This document shows, piece after piece, positions 1 to 9,450 of a stretch of DNA of 22,500 nucleotides. How positions within the stretch are numbered: position 1 is the first letter of the stretch; the number at the start of each line of letters is the position of its first letter. The DNA is taken from positions 7,501 to 30,000 of the forward strand of contig JAXCGZ010004515.1 in NCBI GenBank assembly GCA_037179515.1, given 5' to 3'. The notes under the pieces were generated by a model. That model worked only from the letters and a program-made list of their open reading frames with translations. It ran no database searches and was not told the origin of the DNA. The stretch comes from Halocaridina rubra. Lineage: Eukaryota; Arthropoda; Malacostraca; Decapoda; Atyidae. Made by a program: the position numbers and the translations under genes.

Positions 1-634
1 CTGTCCTTAAAACTATGGATTGAGATAGCATTAACTACCTCCTCGCTTAGCCAATTCCAATTATCAACTACTCTTACACTGAAAAAGTATTTCCTTACAT
101 CCTGCAAAGAAGTTTTCTTACGAAGCTTCAAACTATGACCTCTAGTTCTAGAGCCAGCCATATCAAAATATCGATCCCTATCCACTCTATCATAACCATG
201 AAGGAATTTAAAGACTGTCACCATATCCCCCCTCAATCTTCTAGCTTCTAGTGATGGTAAGTCTAATTCCCTCAGCCTCTCATCATAACTGAGATTGCGT
301 TTTTCTGGCACCAGTTTCGTGGCATGTCTTTGAACTTTTTCAAGCTTAGCTATGTGCTTTTTCAAGTGTGGATTCCAAAAGGGGGCTGCATATTCGAGTT
401 TTTGGCCTCACCTAGGTTACATAAATATTTCTGAACATTTCCTTGTCCATGTGCCTGAAGGCTACCCTTACATTTGATAAGAATAGCATATGCTGCCCTT
501 ACTATGCCATTTATATGTATTTCTGGAGACAAATCTGCCAGTATGTTTACTCCTAGATCTCTCATTTTCTGTCTCTTGAAGTTGTACTCCAGCCACCGAG
601 TAGTCAAGCTTGGGCCTTCTTGCACTTGTACCCA

Positions 635-636
<2 letters not shown>
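1..636 (-). pseudogene. Non-LTR retrotransposon (LINE) reverse transcriptase, C-terminal remnant
   Basis: Read on the minus strand, 405 down to 1 is one open frame with no stop. It carries the hallmark tail of a LINE reverse transcriptase: LEYAAPFWNPHLKK, then LEKVQRHATKLVP, YDERLRELDLPSLEARRLRG, TRGHSLKL, and VRKYFFSVRVVDNWNWL. Higher up (about 625-440) a different frame gives MRDLGVNILADLSPEIHING and VRAAYA, the segment that precedes it in these proteins. The two halves are out of frame; a TGA sits just before the second one, and an extra A in a run of five A's near 399-403 would explain the shift. The copy is therefore broken. It continues off the left edge, and its upstream part stops at the (GT)n tract. 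The family is sure; the clade (CR1/Jockey-like or other) is not resolved from this piece. Confidence 0.88.

Positions 637-703
<67 letters not shown>
637..703. repeat. (GT)n microsatellite
   Basis: An uninterrupted GT run of about 33 units. It abuts the point where the LINE remnant is lost, so it either interrupts the element or grew at its broken edge. Confidence 0.98.
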
Positions 704-705
<2 letters not shown>

Positions 706-1688
706 GTAAAAATAAGTTACTGCCTAAAACAAAAGATATAACTAGAAGTAATTATCCCTGCAGTACCTAAATATTTCTAGAGTACATTGACTATCATAGA
801 AGCATATTTAATTCTTTAAGCATAAATTTTAGGCAACAACATACTTATATTGTGAGGGTAAACCAGCTACGGCTGCCAGGTCTCACTGTGAAAGAACTGA
901 TTACTTACACTGTGGTTGACCCAAGTGATAAGGGCGAATTTCCTTCTAGGATGATGTGTGTGTTTTGACTTAGCCTCCTCCTTTGCGAGGGGGATGGTGG
1001 CTATTGCACATTTATGTATATTCTTAGATAATCGTTTGTGTCCCCCCCCCCAGGGTTCCTCTGCCTCCCATATGCTTGAACAGGGTAAATTTGAACTAAG
1101 TTAGGATATGAGAAACTTAAATGGTCAAAGATAATATGTTGTTTTATTTGCCTAATTGTCCATAAAAGTAAAGAAATAATGATTTATTCTGAAAATTAAT
1201 TGCGCATGTTGAAAAATACATGTATGAGAAAATTATTTTTTACAAGACAGAGAAAATCCGACTGCGACCTTCACTCAAAGCGTTGAAACAAATGAAGGAA
1301 GAAATCCTATTTTCTAATTATATGAAGAAGAACAATGAAAATTAAACATTACATAATATTCATATTGAAAATTTACCCTATTTATTATTTAAACATAATA
1401 AAAAGATTCAAATAAACAAGTTTGTGAACCTCAGCAACAGGCAGAGAGGAACAAGTGAGAGCTAGCTAGTGCTATTTAGTGCTACCAGCCGGCAACAGGT
1501 GTCAGCACAGTGCTGCCACAATCAACAAAAACAACAACCTGTTTATCTCTCTCAATTCTGTAAGTGTAAAGTCATTTTACAAGACTTAGTTGTGATTATA
1601 TCGGCCCCGGGATGGAATCCTTTTTCTGGATCAAGAGTTCAAAGTGTTTTTTATTATGTTAAATTTTCCCATTTCAGTGAAAGTTTCA
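704..1688. other. Non-coding, AT-rich; no gene seen
   Basis: No convincing coding frame, RNA gene or repeat was found. The only marks are a C10 run at 1042-1051 and AT-rich sequence around 1130-1430. A hairpin of five C's, TTGTT and five G's lies just beyond, at 1689-1703. Confidence 0.6.
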
Positions 1689-1739
1689 CCCCCTTGTTGG
1701 GGGAGGAGTGCCAATGTTTATATTTTTTTTTTCCTTTTG

Positions 1740-2050
1740 GGTGTCTGTCGACTTATATATTTTGGCAGTGTTTATATAATATTTTCTTAGCGGCTTTTCA
1801 TAAGACGCATGAAATGATAAAACGTGGATTATCACGTCAAATGCAACGGGTATTTTCGTCTTATGAGACCAGCCTAACCTTGCTAACTTTGTCTGAATGT
1901 CATGGGATGTCTGTTTCGACTTATTGTTTGTGAATTTTTTCCTCGTTAGGCTTTGGTGATAAGACGCATGAAATGATAAAACGTGGGTTATCACGTCAAA
2001 TGCAATGGGTATTTTCGTCTTATGAGACCAGCCTATGCTTGTTAACTTTT
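1740..2050. repeat. Two-copy 159-bp tandem repeat with nested inverted repeats
   Basis: The block around 1799-1890 recurs around 1959-2050 with a period of 159 bp and few differences. Each core is bounded by an inverted repeat, CATAAGACG at 1799-1807 with CGTCTTATG at 1857-1865 (second copy: ATAAGACG 1959-1966, CGTCTTATG 2016-2024). Inside lies a second one, ACGTG/CACGT (1822-1826 and 1833-1837). A degenerate ATAAGACGCA also occurs near 2094, suggesting a partial third unit. Because 159 is a multiple of three, an antisense frame stays open across both copies and repeats a peptide. The two differences seen in the core both change the residue, which argues against a selected protein. Confidence 0.85.
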
Positions 2051-2408
2051 CTTGTACGTAGTCACACAGTATATTTATACAATATTCATGATAATAAGAC
2101 GCAGGGTTTCTTTTTTTTGGCACAGAGGCATTGCCAGTCAGAATGTTATCTCTGTGAAGCAAGATGGTGTTTTATATACTCATAATATTTGTTTGTATAG
2201 TGTGCAAAATATTGTACTTCAGTGCCTGTATATTGGCTAAGATTCGTTTTATGCACCCCTTAATAATTCGTATATATACCTTATCATATAGTAATTCTTT
2301 GACGTTTTAGTCTAAAGCTCATGTTACCCACTCCTGAAAAACTGTTTCTTTGGTCAATATCAAGCAATTAAATTTATGGTTAACTATTAAAATTGAGCAA
2401 AACCAGAG
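2051..2408. other. Non-coding; no gene seen
   Basis: AT-rich sequence between the tandem repeat and the first fold-back element. Only short chance frames are present. Confidence 0.5.
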
Positions 2409-2648
2409 AGGAGTCATCGTATACCCAAGAGAAGAGACCGACATCGTCAGTTGTCAAGTATACCAAGCTGCTGTTTACAAACCCAGTTTTACCCAATTAA
2501 GGTACCCAACTAACTTATCAAACCTAACCTAACCTGATTTACTTCTAGTAGGTTAGTTATTTTTATACCTGAATTGGGTGTTTATACAGCAGTTTGGCTA
2601 TCTTGAGAATTGACGGTACCTGTTTCGTCTCTCTGGTATACGACAACC
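2409..2648. mobile_element. Fold-back (MITE-like) element with diverged inverted arms
   Basis: The left arm (about 2409-2514) and right arm (about 2552-2646) are imperfect reverse complements. Landmarks that pair are GTCATCGTATACC with GGTATACGACAAC, AAGCTGCTGTTTACA with TGTTTATACAGCAGTTT, and CCAATTAAGGTA with TACCTGAATTGGG. The left arm has an insertion of about 11 nt (near 2483-2493). The loop holds CCTAACCTAACCT. I estimate 70-75% arm identity by eye. No coding capacity. No clear target-site duplication was found, so the superfamily is unknown. Confidence 0.7.
2523..2535. repeat. Short CCTAA run (telomere-type unit)
   Basis: CCTAACCTAACCT matches the arthropod telomere unit TTAGG on the other strand. 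The same AACCTAACCTAACCTGA string occurs again near 21019. Confidence 0.8.
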
Positions 2649-2779
2649 CTTCCCAAGTTTGCTTGTTTATCAAGAAGCATTCTTGGAGTAGGTGATGTGA
2701 GTTTTATAAAGAATTTCTGTTAGATGTGGCATTAAAATGAGTTGTGGAGAGGTGCGTAAAACAAATTTTTACTGGTATT

Positions 2780-3047
2780 TTTTTCCTATTACATTCATCT
2801 CATCCCTGACATTTTCTACTGTTTAAGTAGGTCTATAATGATGTTTTTCTTATGATTTTTATGTGATTTGAACGAAAGTGACCTTCTAAATTGTCATGAA
2901 TTACTAATTTTCAGGTTAGGATAAGTTTGGTTAACTTAGAAATAATATCTGACAGTTTTGAAGGTCACATTCGTTCAAAGCACACCATAAGAAAAACAGA
3001 TTAGCAGTAATTTCTTTTTCCTGTCACACGCATCTCATCCCTGATAT
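2780..3047. mobile_element. Second fold-back element flanked by direct repeats
   Basis: The inverted arms are about 2838-2896 and 2950-3006. The left arm's TTTTTCTTATG and TTTGAACGAAAGTGACCTT pair with the right arm's CATAAGAAAAA and AAGGTCACATTCGTTCAAA. A direct repeat built on CATCTCATCCCTGA flanks the hairpin (about 2780-2812 and 3014-3047), longer than a normal target-site duplication. The hairpin may thus sit in a duplicated segment, or the direct repeats may be part of the element. The left arm carries about 7 extra nt. Confidence 0.68.
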
Positions 3048-3049
3048 GA

Positions 3050-3401
3050 CTTTATGGTTGTGAATCTTGGATGATGAATAGAAAGAGAAGCAGCTGAAAT
3101 GATGGTATGGGGAAGAAATTTGAAGGTACCTTGGAAGTCAAGAAGAACTATTGAAGATGTGTTGAGGCAGAAGGGATTGCTGAGAGATTTGATGCCAATA
3201 CTGGAAAGACTGCAAATTAAATTTCTCTGACAAGTGGTGAGGAGGAATGAAATAAAGGCTGTGGTGTTGACTGGGATGATGGAGGGTAGAAGAGCGAAAG
3301 GAAGACAAAGAGAAAAATATATGGATGGTGTGATAAGACTGGTGGAAGGACATTTTAAGACTGCAGATTTGTTTCTGTTAATAAGAGACAAAGTCAGGTG
3401 A
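3050..3401 (+). pseudogene. LINE reverse transcriptase C-terminal remnant (RTE-like)
   Basis: The first part (3053-3080) reads YGCESWMMN, the motif that follows the RT domain in many LINE ORF2 proteins. From 3126 one frame runs VPWKSRRTIEDVL, then DLMPILERLQIKFL, a TGA at 3228-3230 where the family has a sense codon, then QVVRRNEIKAVVLTGMMEG, RRAKGRQREKYMDGVIR, and a terminal stop at 3399-3401. This matches the family's RQLKFLGHV...GKRARGRQR...YLD tail. A frameshift near 3095-3126 separates the two pieces. The copy is dead and 5'-truncated, as is usual for LINEs. The clade call is from memory of the tail motif and is tentative. Confidence 0.8.
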
Positions 3402-3610
3402 TGCTCCATGGTTACCCAAATTCAAGTGCATATGGCACATTGATAATGATGATGGTTAGTTCCCATTAGGGGGTGGACACAGACGGAATGAAGCTGGGGA
3501 TATTAAGACTTGATGTTCTTCCTAATTCCCCACCATGGTCTTGAACATTGTCTGTCATCTCCTGAGTCAAGTACTCTTCCACTATGATACATCAGTCCCT
3601 TATACGGTTA

Positions 3611-3722
3611 AAGCATTTAGTGTACCCCAGCGTTCTCATTATATGGCAAAAGCGTTTGGTGTTCCCCGGCTGTTCTCTTATACCCCAACGGTATTTGGTG
3701 TTCCTTGGTAGTCATCTGTCGA
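3611..3722. repeat. Degenerate three-copy tandem repeat, about 39 bp
   Basis: The phrase GCATTTAGTGTACCCCAG recurs as GCGTTTGGTGTTCCCCGG (39 bp on) and GGTATTTGGTGTTCCTTGG. Each is followed in the first two units by TTCTC and an AT-rich stretch. No coding role is visible. Confidence 0.65.
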
Positions 3723-3803
3723 AGAACTGAACAGATTCAGCGTTGCTTAACCTTGCTGATCAGACAAAGAGTGGTGTTCTCAACGTGGTATGGCCATTGG
3801 AAC

Positions 3804-3830
3804 TAATAATAATAATAATGATAATAATAG
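3804..3830. repeat. (AAT)n microsatellite
   Basis: A short, slightly interrupted AAT run. Confidence 0.85.
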
Positions 3831-4118
3831 TATTTATAAAGTAATCTGGAAAATATTTTATTTGCTAACAGTATTTTTTGGATTGTGACTATAGAAAAAG
3901 TTGCCTATATTTTTACTTTAATTCAAAACAAATAATTTTCTTGAACAGTGAAAATATCTTAATCTTCTCGTACCAGATATCATGATAACACGTTAGATAT
4001 GAGATATCATGATATATTGTATTGAAAATTCATTTGTTTATTCCTTAGACTGATAAGTGTGTAGATAGCTATATCATTATTAGGCCGCAAAAATGGCATT
4101 AATGGAGTACATTTATTG

Positions 4119-4255
4119 TAAGGTTGTGGTGACTTCTTCTTCTTCTTCTTCGTCTACATCTTTTCCCACTTTTATGTGGGGTCGATGTTTCTGGCCAGTG
4201 TTCTCCATATGTTCCTGTCCCAGACCTCATCACCCATCTCAAAAGTTTAAAGACA
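4119..4255. repeat. Possible dispersed repeat fragment with CTT run
   Basis: A (CTT)n run is followed by a hairpin, CCCAC-TTTTAT-GTGGG, and a GC-richer stretch unlike its neighbours. It resembles a dispersed repeat I associate with arthropod genomes, but only from memory. No second copy was found here. Confidence 0.3.
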
Positions 4256-5142
4256 CTTAAGTGTGTGGGTGTGAAATATTTTTTTAAAGGCAAGCTGGTT
4301 TGATTACTGCAAAAGAAATAAAGAAAACACTTCAGAAACCTTAATAATCTTCAAAGTAGATAAATAGGACTGACCATTGTATTGTCGTTGCGGGATTATT
4401 AAGAATAGGTATTACTGATAAGATCGTTCTCTATCGGTGTCTTAATTACAAATGTGGACATTGATAGTTACGAAGAGATTACCATAGTTAGTGTTATTTT
4501 AATATTCATACTACCTTTCAACATAGGTGTATAGTGTGAGCGTCCCACATTAGACGTATTTGATATGTCTAACATTTTCATCTTTATTTTTATTGTGTCT
4601 CTCCATTTGTGTACTTATTAATTTGCTTACCATATTGAAGAAGTTGGACTTTAAATCCTTGCCTGTTATTTTCTTGTCTTGCAAGTTTCACCTTTGTAAA
4701 GCCTCAAACTTAATTTAAATTTTTGTAACCGATTGGCAGTGATAACTGCTAACCTCATCATTTCAAACTTTAATTTTTTGCCAACAGTACAGTATGTCAC
4801 ATTCTTCACTACATCTAAATACATATTGCTTTTCTTGCCATGCAGCAAACTCTTCAAAGCTGATTTTAGACACATTGGCTAGATTAACTTTAAGAAGAAT
4901 TTTTGGCCAAAAACCTCTCCTGATCTAAATGTAATGAAGCTTTAAGATTACTGCTACTCTGGCCTGCACAAATACAATGGCTAGATATGAGACTTTACAG
5001 TGTGATCATTTAGCAGTAACTGTTTTGTTCTTGATAGGTGCACTTCATGATTAATAGTGTTTTACGACAAATAAACTTTTCTGAGAAAACAGTTATAGAC
5101 ATGAAACCATTTTAAGGGAGTAATTAATGGATAACCAGATTG
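4256..5142. other. Non-coding, AT-rich; no gene seen
   Basis: No gene or repeat could be supported. An antisense frame at 4666-4875 gives a lysine-rich 69-residue peptide that I do not recognise and do not annotate. Confidence 0.5.
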
Positions 5143-5208
5143 ATCCGATTTTATGTCACAAACTCTCTTTTCTGTTGAGGGCTAGGATGGTGCCTTCTTC
5201 TTCTTCTT
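5143..5208 (-). mobile_element. SINE tail fragment
   Basis: GATTTTATGTCAC, CTTTTCTGTTGAGGGCTAGG and GTGCCTTCTTC align with the tail shared by the copies at 7297-7437 and 20597-20795 (GGTTTTACGTCA, CTTTTCTACNAAGGGCT, TTGCCTTCTTGC). Only the 3' part, about 65 bp, is left, and it lies antisense to the kinase gene. Confidence 0.65.
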
Positions 5209-6582
5209 ATCAGTATTGTAAAACTTATGCTTGTTTTTTCAGGTGTGATGTGGCAGTGCTGTGAAGGAGTTTTTTCTCAGTTTAAAGTGTTTGATGACCA
5301 TATTACCTGTGGTGCCTGGGACACGTTATGTCATCATGGTGTCTTGAAGTTGTCACAGATCTGAAATCGTTATCATGGAAGAGATTCTGAAGTATTCTGT
5401 ATAATTAACTGAAAAAACCAATGTCATAATTTTATTCCAGTGATTGCAGAGACCTTTAATTTTTTTTTTGAAATTACTCTGAATTGTTGAATAGTGTTAA
5501 AGCATATACTGTAGTTCAAATTATACATATCTTTGAAAAATAAATTTTTTTAGAGGAGTACTGTAAATAAAGTGGGTATTTGGAAACTGAATAACGAGTG
5601 AAAAAATGTAAATTGAGATTTGTTAACTTTGTGAGAGCAGAATATTGAATTTAGTCAGAGAGGGTATAAGCTTTTATCTCTAAAAGAAAGTATCCATACA
5701 TGTGTTCAGTGAGTTTATGTTCTCTAAAATACCTTTTTATGCCAACAAGCTTGAAATATCTGTGCAAGGAAGTGGCATTTGTTTTCAGAGTACCTTTAAT
5801 GTGATTTTGTGGGATTCATGATCAGCTGTCACATTCAGATGAATATTATCCATTGGCTCAGAATATTGAGTTGGATGTAAAACAAAAGAAAGTTTTATAG
5901 GTTTGTGCTTCCATGTTCTTCTCAGTGCCTTATGAAAGAGTGTTATTACAGTGCCGCCAAATTCTTTAAGAAGAGAGTGATGATTATTGTTTGTCTGTGA
6001 CATTACGATAATAGTCATTATAACATAGAACCTGAAAGTTTGTATTTTTGTGTGACTTAGCAAGACGCTTCGATATTTTTATAGAGAGGAACAATACTTG
6101 TGATAAGTAAACTTAAGAATAGTCTAGGATTGTGTTCAGTTGGAACTAGGAAAGTTAAAAAGTTTATCACGTCGGTTACTTCAGATATTGAGATATATAT
6201 ATAAATATAGATATAAAGTTGAAGACTGTCTAGTGTTCATGTTATTCTTATTGAGTTTGATAAAAGAAAGGAGTATTTATAATGCTTTTGAAAACAAAAA
6301 GGGTCCAATTGTTATGAATTAGTGCATTTACGTGTAGTACAGAATCCAATCAACATTAGATGTTATATGACTGTTGCATTTGTATGTTGTCAGTGGTACG
6401 TTTCTCACTGTATGTGATACCCGTAGAATAGCAAATTTTGAAGTACAAGTGATAGTACCTGTTGTGAAACGTTTGGTATTGTTACTTAGTATTGTTTACG
6501 CGAGTCTTCCCGATAACTGAAGAGCTCCGGAGTTCTATTGCACGGATTAAAGATCCAAAATTTCAACTTCAGCACTCACATT
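5209..6582. other. Upstream region of the kinase gene; promoter not resolved
   Basis: This stretch should hold the 5' untranslated region and possibly the promoter of the gene starting at 6607, but no reliable TATA box or initiator could be fixed. A plausible acceptor, TTTCAACTTCAG ending at 6572, would let a short 5' UTR segment join the coding exon. A further pyrimidine-rich acceptor-like site ends near 5241. Neither is proven. Confidence 0.35.
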
Positions 6583-6606
6583 TGAGCAAGACCACTGCTT
6601 ATTAAA

Positions 6607-6727
6607 ATGAGTTTGAAACGTATACGTCGTCGTCTTTCCCAAACGTTCACTCGGTTTCACGATGGCAGTCTCACGGAACTTGCCGAGCACCTGACGATAG
6701 ATGAAAACGGAGGTATAAGAGAAAATG
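6607..6727 (+). CDS. PCTAIRE-class cyclin-dependent kinase, N-terminal coding exon 1
   Basis: The exon encodes 40 codons plus one base, beginning MSLKRIRRRLSQTF and containing SLTELAEHLTIDEN (residues 21-34). Vertebrate CDK17 (PCTAIRE-2) begins with a KRRLSLT motif followed about ten residues later by SLSELAEQMTIEEN; the order, spacing and residues agree well. These kinases are proline-directed, act with cyclin Y-type partners, and keep this regulatory tail before the kinase domain. The ATG has A at -3 and an in-frame TGA 24 nt upstream (6583-6585), so it is the first in-frame Met. I place the donor at G|GTTAGT (6728), phase 1; without splicing the frame stops at once (TAG). An alternative donor, GAG|GTATAA at 6713, is also phase 1. 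CDK16, 17 and 18 cannot be told apart here, so no symbol is given. The kinase domain is not in the window. Confidence 0.82.
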
Positions 6728-7110
6728 GTTAGTATCTGCAAATGTGTAAATATCCTATGAATTATATTTATACCCCAGATAATTGTACACTTTCCCTTAG
6801 AAATATTTTTCTCAATGGCCTTGTAAGTTACTTGTGGCTAAATTTTTCTATTGAATAACTAGTACAGGTATAGATAATTCCTATCATGTATACTTTTGCC
6901 TATTTTGGATTTTCTTCGGATTTTAATCCACAAATGGACAGCTAAGTTTACTCTCTTATCTGGCAGTATGTTTGGAAAATAAAACATTATCAGAGTGATA
7001 GATATTATCTGGGATATATAGTGATGAATTGGACTTTTTGTGTTCTAGTTTGTCAGAACTTAGAAAGCCACTAGGATGTCTTGCACTTAAAATTATGAAG
7101 CTATGTGTTT

Positions 7111-7275
7111 CATCGTTACAGGAAATGTTTTACATTCTTTTAATTTTTCTGAAAGTACATTACAAAAGCGTTATGTTTATCATTACAGGAAATGTTTTGC
7201 ATTGTTTTAAGTTTTCTAAGAGCACGTCTCAAAAGCGTTATGTTTATCATTACAGGAATGTTTTACATTATTTTG
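7111..7275. repeat. Tandem repeat, 67-70 bp period, about 2.3 copies
   Basis: The phrase CATTACAGGAAATGTTTT starts at about 7111, 7181 and 7248, with CAAAAGCGTTATGTTTAT repeated between. Each unit contains a TTACAG|G that resembles a splice acceptor. A chance open frame runs through it. Confidence 0.85.
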
Positions 7276-7296
7276 ATTTTCTAAAAGGGATTCGGA

Positions 7297-7437
7297 TTCG
7301 GTTTTACGTCACGAACCCCTTTTCTACTAAGGGCTGGACTGTTGTCTTCTTGCGAAGGGCTTGTTTTTGGCAGATGTCATCGTTACCCTGAGTGTATGCC
7401 CTTACTAACCTCAGTCCGTGATGGGGCGCGAACCCTC
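7297..7437 (-). mobile_element. tRNA-derived SINE, 5'-truncated
   Basis: On the minus strand it starts with a polymerase III B-box-like GGGTTCGCGCCCC, continues through GACTGAGGTTAGTAAGGGCAT and CACTCAGGGTAACGAT, and ends in the tail TAGAAAAGG...GACGTAAAACCG. The same order is found at 20597-20795 and, in the other orientation, at 20340-20555. The A box is missing, so it is a truncated copy. It lies antisense within intron 1. Confidence 0.82.
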
Positions 7438-7533
7438 GAGCATATCTCGAAATGCCTTTAACTATACATTTGTAATTTTTAGTATTGAAATATTGGTGAA
7501 ATAATACTAAATTGTTCTTTACTAATTTCACAG

Positions 7534-7620
7534 GAGCCACTACCACTCCAACGTACAGAAGAATAAGTCGACGTCTTTCTCTCTCCAACTCCCGGATCTT
7601 CAGCGACTCCCACAAACAAG
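7534..7620 (+). CDS. PCTAIRE-class kinase, exon 2 (symmetric 87-nt cassette)
   Basis: The exon has a good acceptor (TAATTTCACAG|GA) and a strong donor (CAAG|GTAAGG). It is open only in the frame set by exon 1 (phase 1 in, phase 1 out). It adds residues 41-69, containing PTYRRISRRLSLSNSRIF: two basophilic R-R-x-S motifs (S52, S56) that echo the RRRLS of exon 1 (S11). In this kinase family, RRIS/KRLSL-type motifs lie in the regulatory tail, and PCTAIRE-1 is a known PKA substrate; PKA control here is an inference. The length is a multiple of three, so skipping would keep the frame. It is too short to stand out by length and is supported by splice sites, phase and content. Exact alignment with vertebrate exons is unclear. 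Confidence 0.72.
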
Positions 7621-9149
7621 GTAAGGTGACTTTTTGTTATGGATATTAACTATTGGAGCTTCAACCCCCTCTTTAGATTGTTTATGCCCACATTTTCTAT
7701 GTATCAGGCACAGCCAAATCTTCTTCATATTTAGCAGGAGACAAGTGATAGGATAATGATCAATGCGATCTTCTTGACATTAACAAGTGGATGTCTGAGC
7801 TTGTGTCACTCAAGAAGTGCACAGCCTTTATTACATGTGTGTCTGGAGTTTATTTCTTACTATGACAGATTTATTGAGATTGAAATAATTACAAACTTAT
7901 ATGAGGATCTCTCTGACGGGTTGAACTATACACTTTTTGGAGGTTCTTGTAAAATGCATTGTGATACAGAAGTTTGTCTAATTTACATAGAAAGATGTTT
8001 GTTTGATGTAGTAGCCATGCTGGGTGAGTTCATTAGCATTATTCGCCCTTTCACGGTAAGTAATGACAAAATGCAATAGTTTTTGTAATTTTTTCTGCAT
8101 TTTTTTAATAACTGTGTATGAATAGAAATGCAATTCCGCTGGTGTTTCTGGTTGGTACACCAACTAGGACCTTGTACGGTATACCTTGCTGTACGTTGCT
8201 TTTATGTGCATCATTTTTGACTTTGCGTCAGTTTTGTTACTGATAGTAGGAGAAACTAAAATTTTGTTGATGTCATTGTAAGCAGCTTTGGATTGGTCAG
8301 CAAAAAAAGACCCATGAAAGTAGAAAAATTACTTAAGAAATGATAAAAATGTGAAAGATTACATAAAATTGAATGTCAAGAAGGGGATTTCTTGTGCAGA
8401 AATATAGTACTCTGCTTGTCAGTGGTTTACACATTTCTGAGACCCACCAGGAGCTCTGGTATATGCTGAATATGGTTTTGGGTAGAGAGGCAGTGTTGCT
8501 AAGAGTCACTATTAGATGGTGGTATTTTGTTACATGTTGTTGTTATATACTGTAACAAAATATATCTTACTGAGTGATATGTATCTATGGGTCGAGTCTC
8601 TACAGGGAAAGCTGTAAGCCTTATAAATACGAAATTTAGGCACATATTTATGAAGTACTCCATATTCAGGCTGTACATGTACTGTACATAAAACATCAAA
8701 CTTAACATGTAGGTCTATGGTCTTTGTACTGATATTCATACAGTGTTGAAACTATTCCTATGTAATAGGAAGCATACTACAGGAATGATAAGGTAACTAC
8801 ACCACAGTATGTACTGTACACTGTGTCTTGCTTTTTGTATTATAATTTTTTTCTTTTTCGCTATGTGCTAAATTTTCGTTACTGTCCAAGAATTCCACTT
8901 ATTTGAATAGGAATGGAATCGTAAACATAATTCTTATTTAAATTCAGGTACCTGAAAGGGCTGTTTAGTACTATCTTATTTTTAAATTCTCCATATCCTG
9001 CAAATACATGCAAACTTTTCTCATAAAGACTGACAAACTATCACTGTTTGTCTCCTTATTTTCATTACTGTAAAATATTCACATATGAAAAATTTTAAGC
9101 TAAAATTTCTGCTCTGTGTTCCTATTCTATTTCAAGCAAAACGTCATTT
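7621..9149 (+). other. Intron 2, first part; no further exon seen
   Basis: Ordinary AT-rich sequence after the strong donor. A 107-codon frame at 7756-8079 has no recognisable domain and no consistent splice signals. Words such as GTACTGTACA recur around 8680-8820 and again at 11100-11150, perhaps old repeat debris. Confidence 0.5.
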
Positions 9150-9450
9150 GTCTAAGCATCTGGAAGCCTTTCGAGCATCTCATTATCTTCTTTCTCAACC
9201 TCTAGATTGAGACTTTCCCAATTCAACAACATCTTTACTTTTACATCTTCCTCATCTTTAGCTAATGTGTTTTAAGTCATTAACATCTCTTTAGAAGACT
9301 TTTCCAGATGGCATTCATGCACTGACATGACTCAAAGACTAATCAGGGTTCTTGAAGCCATGATATATGGTATATTCTTTTTAGAACTGCATTAGTGACT
9401 TACCAGTACCCTCATCCATTGCAGCAATAGCCTGAGCCATGGTCTGTTAA
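9150..9450 (-). pseudogene. Tigger/pogo transposase, C-terminal remnant
   Basis: On the minus strand, MAQAIAAMDEGTGKSLMQF begins at 9440 and is followed by a stop where the family has W, then KEY. Further on, CMNAIWKSLLKR (about 9290-9322, another frame), LAKDEEDVKVK, and LNLEVEKEDNEMLERLPD (about 9157-9212) follow in the order known for Tigger transposases (AQAIAATxxxxGKTLxxFWKEY, CMNGIWKKTLKR, the acidic C-terminus). Several frameshifts and stops are present. It lies in the same strand and order as the 10570-10983 piece but about 1.1 kb further on, so the element was split. Confidence 0.8.

Larger units (their letters stand above)
6728..7533 (+). other. Intron 1 of the kinase gene
   Basis: An 806-bp inferred intron from GTTAGT to TTCACAG. 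It carries a tandem repeat (7111-7275) and an antisense SINE (7297-7437) that ends about 100 bp before exon 2. The pyrimidine-rich acceptor tract lies just beyond the SINE. Confidence 0.7.

Noticed and set aside
1686..2162. 158-codon antisense frame with a repeated peptide
   Set aside because: The repeated peptide follows from the 159-bp tandem period; both core differences change the residue and no family is recognised.
2523..2535. True interstitial telomere block
   Set aside because: Only about 2.6 units, placed in the loop of a fold-back element.
5785..6063. 92-codon antisense frame
   Set aside because: No domain, no splice or promoter support; it may be chance in AT-rich sequence.
6547..6741. 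64-codon antisense frame across exon 1
   Set aside because: It is the shadow of the + strand exon, which has the conserved kinase motif, start and donor.
7029..7391. 120-codon + strand frame in intron 1
   Set aside because: It runs through a tandem repeat and an antisense SINE and lacks any conserved content.
7756..8079. 107-codon + strand frame just after exon 2
   Set aside because: No recognisable domain and no acceptor in the phase needed to join exon 2.
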